A DNA stretch of 64,000 nucleotides from Nitrincola lacisaponensis (lineage in GTDB: Bacteria; Pseudomonadota; Gammaproteobacteria; Pseudomonadales; Balneatricaceae): NCBI RefSeq assembly GCF_000691225.1, contig NZ_JMSZ01000032.1, positions 62,001 to 126,000 on the forward strand, read 5' to 3'. The notes under the pieces were generated by a model. The model did no database searches. It was not told the origin of the DNA and worked only from the letters and a program-made list of their open reading frames with translations. Below, one piece after another: positions 17,958-25,482 of this stretch. Both the position numbers and the translations under genes were made by a program. Position 1 is the stretch's first letter, and the number at the start of each line of letters is the position of its first letter.

Positions 17958-19292
17958 ATGAGTCGAGATATTATGAGCAACAGCGCATTGTTTTATCAGG
18001 CCGGCGTGACCTTGCCACTGGTCAGTCATGGAAAAGGCATTTATTTGTGGGATACCCAGGGAAAACGCTATATCGATGCCTGCTCAGGTGCGATTACCTG
18101 CAGTCTTGGGCATCAGCACCCAAGTGTGACTGCGGCCATGAAAGCTCAGCTGGATAAGGTGGCCTTCAGCTACCGTACCCAGTTTGAGAGTCAGGTTGCG
18201 GTTGACCTGGGGGATGTCATGGTGGCGTTGACCGAAGACCGGTTGCAGCGCGTCTTTCTGGTCGGTAGCGGTTCAGAGGCTGTCGAGAGCGCAATGAAAC
18301 TGGCCCGTCAGTATTTTTATGTGCGTGGAGAAACACAACGCAAGCACTTTGTATCGCTGCGACCTTCCTATCATGGCAGTACGCTGGGAGCACTCGGACT
18401 CACCGGGTATCAACCCCTTGAACAGCCATTTGAAGATTTGTTGATTCCCTCCATCAAGGTGCCATCGCCCGACTTTTACCGATATACCGAGGTGGACATC
18501 AGCACTCATGTCACCCGGCTGCTGCAGCAGACCGAAGCCGCGATGGCGGCTGCACCTGAGGGCAGTATCGCGGCATTTGTACTGGAACCTGTTGGCGGGG
18601 CCAGTACCGGTGCCCGCATGTTGAATCGCGAGTATCTGCAAGGAATTCGTGCACTCTGTGATCGCTTTGGTTGCCTGCTGATCATGGATGAAGTGCTCAG
18701 TGGTATCGGTCGAACCGGAGAGTGGTTTGCCTGGCAGCATTGGGGCATTTGCCCGGATATTCTGGCATTGGCCAAAGGAATGGGGGCTGGTTACTACCCG
18801 GTTGCCGCCATCATGGCGAAAGCTGATCTGGTGGATACAGTGCAGTCTGCGGGAGGCTTTATGCACGGCCATACCTATGCCGGTAATCCACTGGCCTGCG
18901 CCACCGGACTGGCCGTTATCCAGGCCATGCAGGACGAAAATATTCTCGACAATGTTCGTGAACAAGGCCGTTACTTGCGTGAGTGTCTGGAGCAAATGAA
19001 AGTCCGCTATCCGGTGATTGGTGATGTGCGCGGTATAGGTTTCCTGCAGGGTGTCGAGCTGGTTCAGCCTGATGCTGGCAAAACTCCGTTTCCTGCCAGT
19101 TTTAATGCCTTCAGCAGGATCACTGAATGCGCCAAAAAACGCGGCTTGCTGATCTACCCCCGTCGCTGCCTGAATGGTATGGCCGGTGACCATTTCCTGG
19201 TGACACCGCCTTTGATCACGACACGAGTGGAGCTGGATGAAATGATGGAATGCCTGGACCAGGCACTGAAGGATTTCAGCCAGCAGCTTTAA
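17958..19292 (+). CDS. Class III pyridoxal-phosphate aminotransferase
   Basis: A 444-residue fold-type I aminotransferase. VGSGSEAVESAMKLARQYF binds the cofactor phosphate, DEVLSGIGRTGEWFA carries the cofactor-binding Asp, and Lys273 in LALAKGMGAGYYP is the Schiff-base lysine. Class III enzymes act on omega-amino acids, diamines and beta-amino acids, transferring the amino group to a keto acid. ATG at 17973 is an alternative start. Six bases separate it from the transporter ATPase, and CoA-transferase and thiolase genes follow, which points to a route making a keto acid that is then activated with CoA. The substrate is not determined. Confidence 0.87.
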   Translation: MSRDIMSNSALFYQAGVTLPLVSHGKGIYLWDTQGKRYIDACSGAITCSLGHQHPSVTAAMKAQLDKVAFSYRTQFESQVAVDLGDVMVALTEDRLQRVFLVGSGSEAVESAMKLARQYFYVRGETQRKHFVSLRPSYHGSTLGALGLTGYQPLEQPFEDLLIPSIKVPSPDFYRYTEVDISTHVTRLLQQTEAAMAAAPEGSIAAFVLEPVGGASTGARMLNREYLQGIRALCDRFGCLLIMDEVLSGIGRTGEWFAWQHWGICPDILALAKGMGAGYYPVAAIMAKADLVDTVQSAGGFMHGHTYAGNPLACATGLAVIQAMQDENILDNVREQGRYLRECLEQMKVRYPVIGDVRGIGFLQGVELVQPDAGKTPFPASFNAFSRITECAKKRGLLIYPRRCLNGMAGDHFLVTPPLITTRVELDEMMECLDQALKDFSQQL

Positions 19293-19336
19293 TCAGATTC
19301 AAATATCGCGTACCCAACAGCCCCAGGGAAATGCTT

Positions 19337-20032
19337 GTGAACAAAATCAAAAAAATAGAAGACGCCATAGCTGCGATTCCTTCCGGAGCGGTCATTATGA
19401 TCGGTGGTTTTGGCAGTCCTGGTACACCATTCAGTCTGATTGACGAGTTGCTGCGCCAAGGGCAGCGGCAGCTGACGCTGATCAAAAACGATGCCAATGA
19501 GGCCGGAATCGGTATCAGCAAGTTGATTGAGCAGGGACAGGTAGAACGCTTGATCACAACCCATATCGGGCTCAACAAAACAGCGATTGAATGGATGAAT
19601 GCAGGTCGACTGCAGGTCGAGTTTCATCCACAAGGGATGCTTGCCGAGAAAATTCGTACCGCAGGTGCAGGCAGTTTTGGCTTTCTGACCGATATAGGAC
19701 TGGATACCGAGATTACCCGGCCAGAGCAGTTACTGAACTGGCAGGGGCAGCAATATAAAGTGGAAATGGCACTGAAAGCAGATGTGGCACTGTTACATGC
19801 AGCGCGTGCTGACCGCTTTGGCAATCTGGTGTATGACGGCAGTGCCATGAACTTTAATCCGCTGATGGCAATGGCTGCCGATCAGGTCATCGTGGAAACA
19901 CCGGAGTGCCTTGATCCGGGAGCACTGCCACCCAACCAGATACATACAGCTTGCGCCTTTGTAGACCACCTGGTGGTACTGCCCCGATTAACGTCTGAAT
20001 ACGCAGTCATGGAGCATCATGTCAAACATTGA
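19337..20032 (+). CDS. CoA-transferase subunit A (3-oxoacid/acetate type)
   Basis: A 231-residue protein of CoA-transferase family I, alpha subunit. IPSGAVIMIGGFGSPGTPFS holds the GGFG-PGTP motif, and DVALLHAARADRFGNLVYDG is the conserved second block. GTG at 19337 is chosen because AGGG at 19325-19328 lies eight bases upstream; ATG at 19331 would be only two bases away. It overlaps subunit B by 14 bases. Together they move CoA from a donor such as succinyl-CoA or acetyl-CoA to a carboxylic acid, probably the keto acid made by the aminotransferase pathway. Confidence 0.85.
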   Translation: MNKIKKIEDAIAAIPSGAVIMIGGFGSPGTPFSLIDELLRQGQRQLTLIKNDANEAGIGISKLIEQGQVERLITTHIGLNKTAIEWMNAGRLQVEFHPQGMLAEKIRTAGAGSFGFLTDIGLDTEITRPEQLLNWQGQQYKVEMALKADVALLHAARADRFGNLVYDGSAMNFNPLMAMAADQVIVETPECLDPGALPPNQIHTACAFVDHLVVLPRLTSEYAVMEHHVKH

Positions 20033-20660
20033 AACCCTGCTGAAGCGTGCCACTCGTGAAGTGCTGCCCGGCAGCATTCTGAATCTCGGAATCGGCTTGC
20101 CAACACAATTGCTGGATTACCTGCCGGATAACCTGGATGTCCTGATCCATTCAGAAAACGGTGTGCTGGGTGCCTGGAAACAAGCGCCGCGTGAACAGAT
20201 GAACCCGGCGCTCATTGATGCTGCCGGTGCCTATATTTCTACTGTACCCGGTAGCAGCTTTTTCGACAGCTCGGTGTCTTTTGCCATGATTCGGCGCAGC
20301 AAAATTGACCTGACCATGATCGGTGCCTTTGAGGTGGATCAGCAGGGCAGCCTGGCGAACTGGAAAATACCCGGTAAGTTTTCACCCGGCATAGGGGGCG
20401 CAATGGAATTGGCTCAGAAAACGCCACGTATCGTGGTGTTGATGACTCACTGTGACAAGCAGGGACGGTCCAAAATTTTGCGTCATTGCCGTCTACCTGT
20501 AACCGCGCATCACTGTGTCTCCCGGATTATCACTGATCTGGCTGTGCTCGACGTCACCACGAATGGGCTCAGCGTACAGGAGCTGGCGGAAGGGGTCACA
20601 CCCGACTATTTACGCAGCGTAACCGATGCCGATCTGATTTTTCCGGAGGAGGTCGCCTGA
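20019..20660 (+). CDS. CoA-transferase subunit B
   Basis: A 213-residue beta subunit. The catalytic glutamate is Glu46 in SENGVLG, the defining motif of family I. LNLGIGLPTQLLDYLP near the N-terminus and IDLTMIGAFEVDQQGSLANW are also family blocks. The gene has GGAG upstream and overlaps both neighbours (14 bases with subunit A, one base with the deacylase), so this is a tightly coupled operon. The acid substrate is unknown; acetoacetate-like 3-oxoacids are common in this family. Confidence 0.87.
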   Translation: MSNIETLLKRATREVLPGSILNLGIGLPTQLLDYLPDNLDVLIHSENGVLGAWKQAPREQMNPALIDAAGAYISTVPGSSFFDSSVSFAMIRRSKIDLTMIGAFEVDQQGSLANWKIPGKFSPGIGGAMELAQKTPRIVVLMTHCDKQGRSKILRHCRLPVTAHHCVSRIITDLAVLDVTTNGLSVQELAEGVTPDYLRSVTDADLIFPEEVA

Positions 20661-21931
20661 TGTTGCCCGCTCATGAAACCGCTATTTTGCAAAGTTGTGA
20701 TGCTGTTTTTGCTGATGTGCTGGATTTCACCCAGTCGATGGTAAAGCAATACAGTGTGCTGAATCAGGAGCAGGGCGTGCTGGACGTGGTTGAACGTCAG
20801 TTGCGTGAGCTACAGTTGCCCGTAACACGTGTTGCCATGAAACATGCCGCATTATGTGATCATCCACTCTATGCTCCGGTGCCATGGAACCACGAGGATA
20901 AATATAACCTGGTATCGCAGATGAATCCGGGGGCCAGAGGCCAGTCACTGGTATTCAATGGTCATCTGGATGTTGTCAGCGCAGATCCCGCTGATATGTG
21001 GACCCGTCCACCCCATGAACCCTGGATTCAGGATGGCTGGCTGTATGGTCGTGGGGCCGGAGACATGCAGTCGGGCGTGGCGGCCATGATCTATGCTGTT
21101 CATGCGGTACAGCGAGCCGGTTACAAGATTACCTCACCGATTACCTTGCAGGCGGTGGTTGAAGAAGAGTGTTCAGGTAATGGAGCTCTTTCCTGCCTGC
21201 AGCAGGGCTATGGAGGAGATTTTGTCCTGATTCCCGAGCCCTTCGGACCACAGATCTATGCCGGACAAGTCGGAGTGCTGTGGTTCAAGTTAACGGTTAA
21301 AGGTAAGCCGGTACATGTGCTCGATACTGCGGCGGGTGAAAATGCGATTGAGAAGTTGCAGCGGTATATCCCGGCATTGAAGCGACTCGAAGACGAACTG
21401 AACACGCATTATAAAGCACCGCCTTATGATGCAATTTCCCGTCCTTTTAACCTGAATATTGGCCGTATTCAGGGCGGAAATTGGCCCTCAAGCGTTCCGT
21501 CGCATGCTGAAATGGAAGGGCGTATCGGTTTCCCGCCGGGTATGTCGGTCAATGAAATCATGCAAAAAGTGCATGATGCTGTTGAAAGTGTGGATGTTAA
21601 AAAAAGTGCTGCTGCACATGCCAAGCCCCTGTTGCGCTTTCATGGTTTTCGTTCTGAGGGACATCTGGTAGATCTGCAGCATGGCGGGATCGGGCTTCTG
21701 GCTGATTGTCATCGTAGCCTGACCCTTGAGTCTCCGGATCAGTATCTGTCGACCTGTACCACCGACTTGCGAGCTTTCCATTTTTACAGCCGGACGGCAG
21801 GTACCTGCTATGGCCCTGTCGCACGCAATATTCACGGCGTTGACGAGTGCGTCGATATTGAATCTATCCGCCATACACTGAAAGCCTATGCACTGTTTAT
21901 CAGCCGCTGGTGCACACTGGAGCCACTATGA
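20660..21931 (+). CDS. M20-family deacylase (ArgE/DapE type)
   Basis: A 423-residue zinc-dependent amidohydrolase. Metal-site motifs are visible: NGHLDVVSADP, GRGAGDMQSG (the bridging Asp), VEEECSGNG (catalytic Glu pair) and a C-terminal His near GPVARNIHGVDE. The lid domain lies between about 205 and 320. The family removes acyl groups from N-acyl amino acids. GGAGG precedes the ATG. Its place between CoA-transferase and thiolase genes suggests the imported or intermediate compound is N-acylated. The preferred substrate cannot be read from the sequence. Confidence 0.85.
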   Translation: MLPAHETAILQSCDAVFADVLDFTQSMVKQYSVLNQEQGVLDVVERQLRELQLPVTRVAMKHAALCDHPLYAPVPWNHEDKYNLVSQMNPGARGQSLVFNGHLDVVSADPADMWTRPPHEPWIQDGWLYGRGAGDMQSGVAAMIYAVHAVQRAGYKITSPITLQAVVEEECSGNGALSCLQQGYGGDFVLIPEPFGPQIYAGQVGVLWFKLTVKGKPVHVLDTAAGENAIEKLQRYIPALKRLEDELNTHYKAPPYDAISRPFNLNIGRIQGGNWPSSVPSHAEMEGRIGFPPGMSVNEIMQKVHDAVESVDVKKSAAAHAKPLLRFHGFRSEGHLVDLQHGGIGLLADCHRSLTLESPDQYLSTCTTDLRAFHFYSRTAGTCYGPVARNIHGVDECVDIESIRHTLKAYALFISRWCTLEPL

Positions 21932-23100
21932 AGCCTGTCTATTTGAGTCACTATCGACGCACGGCATTCAGTCGTGCCAACCCTAAAAAACCACATCTGG
22001 ATGCATTTGCTGATCTTTCAGGCCCCGAGCTGCTGAATGCATTGCTGGAAAACCTGTTCGCAGAGACTCAGGTAGCGCCGGATCAACCGGATGAGCTGAC
22101 GCTGGGGTGCGCGTTGGGTGTCAAAGAGCAGTGGAGCTTTGGCGGGCGCTATCCGTTACTGCAGACAGCGCTGGGAGATCAGTGTGCAACCCGCATGCTG
22201 GACCAGCAGTGTGGTTCGGGTTTGGCAGCGATACGCCTTGCCAGTTTTGGTATCGCCTCAGGACAGGTCAATATTGCATTGGCCGGTGGCTATGAACACA
22301 TGACGCGAGTCCCCATGGGGCCTGGATTGTTTCAGGAAGGCGTTCTGACCCAGCCCCGATTTCAATCAGGATATGAAGCACCACGACTGATGAACATGGG
22401 ATTGACCGCCGAATCACTGGCCCAGGCGGGTCAGATCAGTCGCGAAGCGATGGACCGGTTTGCCTGTCGATCACATAGACTGGCGGCTGAGGCGCGTGAA
22501 TCGGAATTTACAGCTGGCGAAATTTTACCAATCGATACACCGGATCAACCCGCATATCACCTGGATGCCTGTATTCGTGAGGCGACGACCTTTGATGCAC
22601 TGACCGCCCTGAATCCGGTTTTTGAGGAACAGGGCAGTATTACCGCTGGGAACAGCTCACCGCTGACCAGTGGTGCCGGGCTGCTGATGTTGATGTCTGA
22701 AGACGCTCAACAGACTCTGGGACAAGATCCATTAGCCAGAGTACTCGGATGTATGGATCGCGGTACGCGTCCTGAGCTGATGGGGCAGGGTGTAGTGCCA
22801 GCGGTGGAGCGTTTGTTGCAACTGCATCAATTGACGGTTGATCAGATAGATTTCTGGGAGATAAATGAGGCCTTCAGTGTGGTGCCACTCTATGCAATCC
22901 AGAAGCTCGGTATTGATCCTGAAAGGGTTAATGTTCAGGGCGGCGCTTTGGCATTGGGGCACCCACTGGGGGCCACCGGAATTCGCTTGGCGGGTACGCT
23001 GGCACGGACTCTGGCTGCACGGAGTGGGCGCTATGGTATAGCGGCTGCCTGTATCGGTGGCGGTCAGGGGATTGCACTGTTGTTGGAAAACCCGGGCTAA
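21928..23100 (+). CDS. Thiolase (acetyl-CoA acetyltransferase family)
   Basis: A 390-residue thiolase. The nucleophile is Cys95 in LDQQCGSGLAA; further motifs are NEAFSVVPL, GGALALGHPLGATG (His) and ACIGGGQG (second Cys). ATG at 21928 overlaps the upstream stop by four bases, with GGAG six bases before it. Thiolases cleave 3-oxoacyl-CoA to acetyl-CoA and a shorter acyl-CoA, fitting the step after the CoA-transferase. ELTLGCALGVKEQWSFGG is less standard than the usual thiolase N-terminal region, so it may be a divergent 3-ketoacyl-CoA thiolase. Confidence 0.87.
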   Translation: MKPVYLSHYRRTAFSRANPKKPHLDAFADLSGPELLNALLENLFAETQVAPDQPDELTLGCALGVKEQWSFGGRYPLLQTALGDQCATRMLDQQCGSGLAAIRLASFGIASGQVNIALAGGYEHMTRVPMGPGLFQEGVLTQPRFQSGYEAPRLMNMGLTAESLAQAGQISREAMDRFACRSHRLAAEARESEFTAGEILPIDTPDQPAYHLDACIREATTFDALTALNPVFEEQGSITAGNSSPLTSGAGLLMLMSEDAQQTLGQDPLARVLGCMDRGTRPELMGQGVVPAVERLLQLHQLTVDQIDFWEINEAFSVVPLYAIQKLGIDPERVNVQGGALALGHPLGATGIRLAGTLARTLAARSGRYGIAAACIGGGQGIALLLENPG

Positions 23101-23123
23101 GCCCTTGGCAGAGGAGAATCAGG

Positions 23124-24170
23124 ATGCACTGTTATTATGCTGAAGATCAGGCGCTACATGCACCCGCAACCATGTTGATGCGGGGTCAGGTGATTGACTC
23201 GCCTGAAGGGCCGTTGCGTGCGGATATTTTGTGTCAGGTATTGCAACAGCAGGGAAGATCCATACAGGAGCCACCGCGGTTACAGGATTCTGAATGGCGG
23301 GAACAGTTGCTCTCCAGACTGTCACTGATTCATACACCGCGTTATCTCGAATTTCTGCAAACCATTTATGCTCGCTGGACAGCGTTGCCCGGCGCTTCGG
23401 AGCGAGTGACGCCCAATACCCATCCAACAGGTCTGGCCAGCCAGTATCCCTCCCACCCGGTCGGATTGGCCGGGTGGCATCTCAGTGATATGGCTACGCC
23501 AATGACTGCCGATAGCTTCAGCGGGATTCTGGCCAGTGCCGCCAGTGCGGCGGCAGCCGCTGAAAGCGTTAATGCCGGTAGCCAGGCCGCCTATGCCCTG
23601 TGCCGTCCACCGGGGCATCATGCCGGTCCTGAAAGTGCGGGAGGCTTCTGTTTTCTGAATAATTCAGCACTGGCGGCGACGGTTTTACGCGAGCGTTATG
23701 AACGTGTTGCCATCATCGATGTTGATCTTCACCATGGTAATGGTACCCAGGATATTTTCTACCATCGGGCTGATGTGTGGACGGGATCGCTGCACGCTGA
23801 TACCACCGAGTTTTATCCTTTTTTCTGGGGTGGCCCGAATGAACAGGGTACGGGCGATGGAATGGGGTACAATGTAAATATGCCCTTGCCGTTGGGTGCT
23901 GGCGGGCAGGCGTTTATGGAAACACTGCAGCGGTTACTGGTGTCCATGCAAAGCTTTCAGCCACAGGCAGTAGTGGTGGCGCTGGGGCTGGATGCACACA
24001 AGGATGACCCTCTGGCCGGGCTGGCTTTGGAAACAGATGATTTTCAAACCATTGGGCAGCTCTTGTCGGCATTGCAACTGCCCACAGTGGTGGTACAGGA
24101 AGGGGGCTATCCTACGGCCTCACTTGGCCATAATCTGGCCGCATTCTTATCAGGGTTCACACAGGGATGA
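23124..24170 (+). CDS. Histone-deacetylase-family amidohydrolase (acetylpolyamine amidohydrolase type)
   Basis: A 348-residue protein of the arginase/deacetylase superfamily. PPGHHAGPESAGGFCFLNN carries the paired catalytic His (about 164-165), IDVDLHHGNGTQDIF holds the zinc Asp and His, and GLDAHKDDPLAG has the second zinc Asp. This matches bacterial acetylpolyamine amidohydrolases, which remove acetyl groups from acetylputrescine, acetylcadaverine and similar compounds. It is the second deacylase of the block, 23 bases after the thiolase gene. Substrate assignment is inferred. Confidence 0.85.
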   Translation: MHCYYAEDQALHAPATMLMRGQVIDSPEGPLRADILCQVLQQQGRSIQEPPRLQDSEWREQLLSRLSLIHTPRYLEFLQTIYARWTALPGASERVTPNTHPTGLASQYPSHPVGLAGWHLSDMATPMTADSFSGILASAASAAAAAESVNAGSQAAYALCRPPGHHAGPESAGGFCFLNNSALAATVLRERYERVAIIDVDLHHGNGTQDIFYHRADVWTGSLHADTTEFYPFFWGGPNEQGTGDGMGYNVNMPLPLGAGGQAFMETLQRLLVSMQSFQPQAVVVALGLDAHKDDPLAGLALETDDFQTIGQLLSALQLPTVVVQEGGYPTASLGHNLAAFLSGFTQG

Positions 24171-24184
24171 TCCCTGTGTTTTAT
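24159..24184 (+). terminator. Intrinsic terminator overlapping the amidohydrolase stop codon
   Basis: A perfect nine-base stem pairs ACACAGGGA (24159-24167) with TCCCTGTGT (24171-24179); the loop is the TGA stop codon. TTTT-rich sequence follows. It lies before ridA, which would then be read at a lower level or from its own promoter. Confidence 0.75.
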
Positions 24185-24206
24185 TTACTTTCAGGAGAAT
24201 AACAGC

Positions 24207-24560
24207 ATGAGTATTACCTATCTGCACAGTAACCAGCGTATGAGTCAGGTGACGATCCACAAGGATACCGTGTATCTGGCAGGACAGGTGGCCAGCGATA
24301 CTAGCGCTGGAATGCGGGGACAGACGGAGCAGATTCTGGCAAATATTGATCAGCTGCTGGCTGAAGCAGGTACATCCAGGGAAAACCTCTTGTCTGCGAC
24401 AGTATGGGTTACCGATATGGCTGAATTTGCTGAAATGAATGCGGCCTGGGATGCCTGGGTGACACCCGGTCGCCCTCCCGTACGCGCCTGCGTTGAAGCA
24501 CAGTTGGCAGGGCCTCAATGGAAGGTTGAAATCATGGTTGTTGCGGCGTTACCGGAGTAA
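24207..24560 (+). CDS. RidA-family enamine/imine deaminase
   Basis: A 117-residue YjgF/YER057c/UK114 protein. RPPVRACVEAQLAGP near the C-terminus carries the conserved Arg that binds the substrate carboxylate, and VYLAGQVASDTSAGMRGQTE is the N-terminal family motif. RidA proteins hydrolyse reactive enamine or imine intermediates released by pyridoxal-phosphate enzymes, so its place after an aminotransferase block is sensible. AGGAG lies about nine bases before the ATG. Confidence 0.88.
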   Translation: MSITYLHSNQRMSQVTIHKDTVYLAGQVASDTSAGMRGQTEQILANIDQLLAEAGTSRENLLSATVWVTDMAEFAEMNAAWDAWVTPGRPPVRACVEAQLAGPQWKVEIMVVAALPE

Positions 24561-24601
24561 AAGTCTGAGCTGTATCAACCTCAGCGCAGTTGAAGTTGTC
24601 A

Positions 24602-24625
24602 AGCTCTGACCCTAAGGCTAGAGTT
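24602..24625. promoter_or_regulatory. Imperfect dyad before a small secreted-protein gene
   Basis: AGCTCTGACCC (24602-24612) and AGGCTAGAGTT (24615-24625) pair at 8 of 11 positions around a two-base centre. The geometry resembles MerR-family operators, but no MerR gene is in the window and no well-placed -35/-10 pair was found. Confidence 0.3.
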
Positions 24626-24673
24626 CTAATCAGGTAACAAGAATCTGAATGTTGACTGATAAAGGAGCTGCAC

Positions 24674-24982
24674 ATGAATCGGATCAGACACGCAGGGATG
24701 CTGGGGTTGTTATGGCTGGTATTTGTGAGTACACCGCTGATGGCAGAGGTGTTGACCATCAATACGTTTCAGCCTGAAGTGCGAACGGGTGACAGACTGT
24801 TTGTGAACGGCTTGTCGGAGCAGGCGGTGCTGGCACGTTTTGGTGAACCTCGTGAGCGTTTGGCACCGGTTGGTCAGCCGCCGATCAGTCGATGGGTGTA
24901 CGATGACTTCACGGTGTACTTCGAATTTAATACGGCGTTACATGCTGTTGTTCATCGAAAAAACCCACGTTTTACAGAGTAA
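24674..24982 (+). CDS. Small secreted protein of unknown function
   Basis: A 102-residue protein with a signal peptide (MLGLLWLVFVSTPLMA) and a mature part of about 76 residues. The mature part contains LSEQAVLARFGEPRERLAP and RWVYDDFTVYFEF; the ARFGEP and WVYDDFTVYF pattern recalls the BamE/SmpA-like fold used in many small periplasmic proteins, but I cannot assign a family. AAAGGAG lies before the ATG. The next feature is a strong terminator, so it is probably a single gene. Function is unknown. Confidence 0.65.
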   Translation: MNRIRHAGMLGLLWLVFVSTPLMAEVLTINTFQPEVRTGDRLFVNGLSEQAVLARFGEPRERLAPVGQPPISRWVYDDFTVYFEFNTALHAVVHRKNPRFTE

Positions 24983-25037
24983 TAGCACCATTTTTTATTA
25001 AAAAATTCAGCTGATTACCACAGTCGTTTGATTTATA

Positions 25038-25068
25038 AAGCCTGAATATAAATATTCGGGCTTTTTTT
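25038..25068 (+). terminator. Intrinsic terminator
   Basis: A stem pairs AAGCCTGAATAT (25038-25049) with ATATTCGGGCTT (25052-25063), one G-T pair, followed by a seven-T run at 25062-25068. It ends the small secreted-protein gene and isolates it from the cytochrome oxidase cluster. Confidence 0.85.
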
Positions 25069-25216
25069 ATATTTAAACTATGCTTATCTGATTGATTAAA
25101 AAATGTAAAACAGAAATAGCCTTCTGTTTTGTGCAATAATTATTGCTGCGCTGCATAATTTAAATTAGCTAATGTTATTTCTTGCACATATTATATGGAT
25201 AATATTGAGGTGATCT

Positions 25217-25390
25217 ATGTTGAAAGTCATACGCTCAGTATTGGCGGCATTTTTTGGTGTCCAGTCCGAGGCAAACCGCCAGCAGGATTTCCAGTCTACA
25301 TCGCCCTGGAAGTTTATTGTTGTGGGAGTATTCATGACGTTGGTGTTTGTGTTTCTGGTGGGTTTTGTTGCCTGGTTAGCCGCTAATTAA
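25217..25390 (+). CDS. DUF2970 small membrane protein
   Basis: A 57-residue protein. VIRSVLAAFFGVQSEANRQ at about 4-22 is the DUF2970 signature, followed by a single helix (about 33-55) with VFVFLVGFVAWL. The start has GAGGTGAT just upstream. DUF2970 genes sit beside cytochrome oxidase genes in many gammaproteobacteria, as here, 90 bases before coxB. Function is unknown; a role in oxidase assembly or stability is inferred from location only. A longer frame from 25195 in another phase overlaps it and is not the gene. Confidence 0.82.
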   Translation: MLKVIRSVLAAFFGVQSEANRQQDFQSTSPWKFIVVGVFMTLVFVFLVGFVAWLAAN

Positions 25391-25398
25391 TTAAATTT

Positions 25399-25426
25399 TT
25401 GCACCTTTTTATTTCCTGTCTATACT
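25399..25426 (+). promoter_or_regulatory. Candidate promoter of the cytochrome oxidase operon
   Basis: TTGCAC (25399-25404) and TATACT (25421-25426) are spaced by 16 bases and lie about 57 bases before coxB, in an AT-rich gap. The boxes are good matches to the sigma-70 consensus. Confidence 0.5.
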
Positions 25427-25482
25427 CAGTTTACAAACGACTTGGTTCGAATCCTGATATATAAAAATAAAGGAGGGGATTG

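Noticed and set aside
18273-19193. A 306-codon minus-strand frame inside the aminotransferase gene
   Set aside because: Shadow frame: the plus-strand gene has all catalytic motifs; the minus frame has none.
14903-24560. Ectoine/hydroxyectoine degradation block
   Set aside because: No DoeA-type ectoine hydrolase and no DoeC dehydrogenase gene; thiolase and CoA-transferase do not belong to that pathway.
25195-25386. A 63-codon plus-strand frame overlapping the DUF2970 gene in another phase
   Set aside because: No ribosome site for its start and no family resemblance; the 25217 frame carries the DUF2970 signature.
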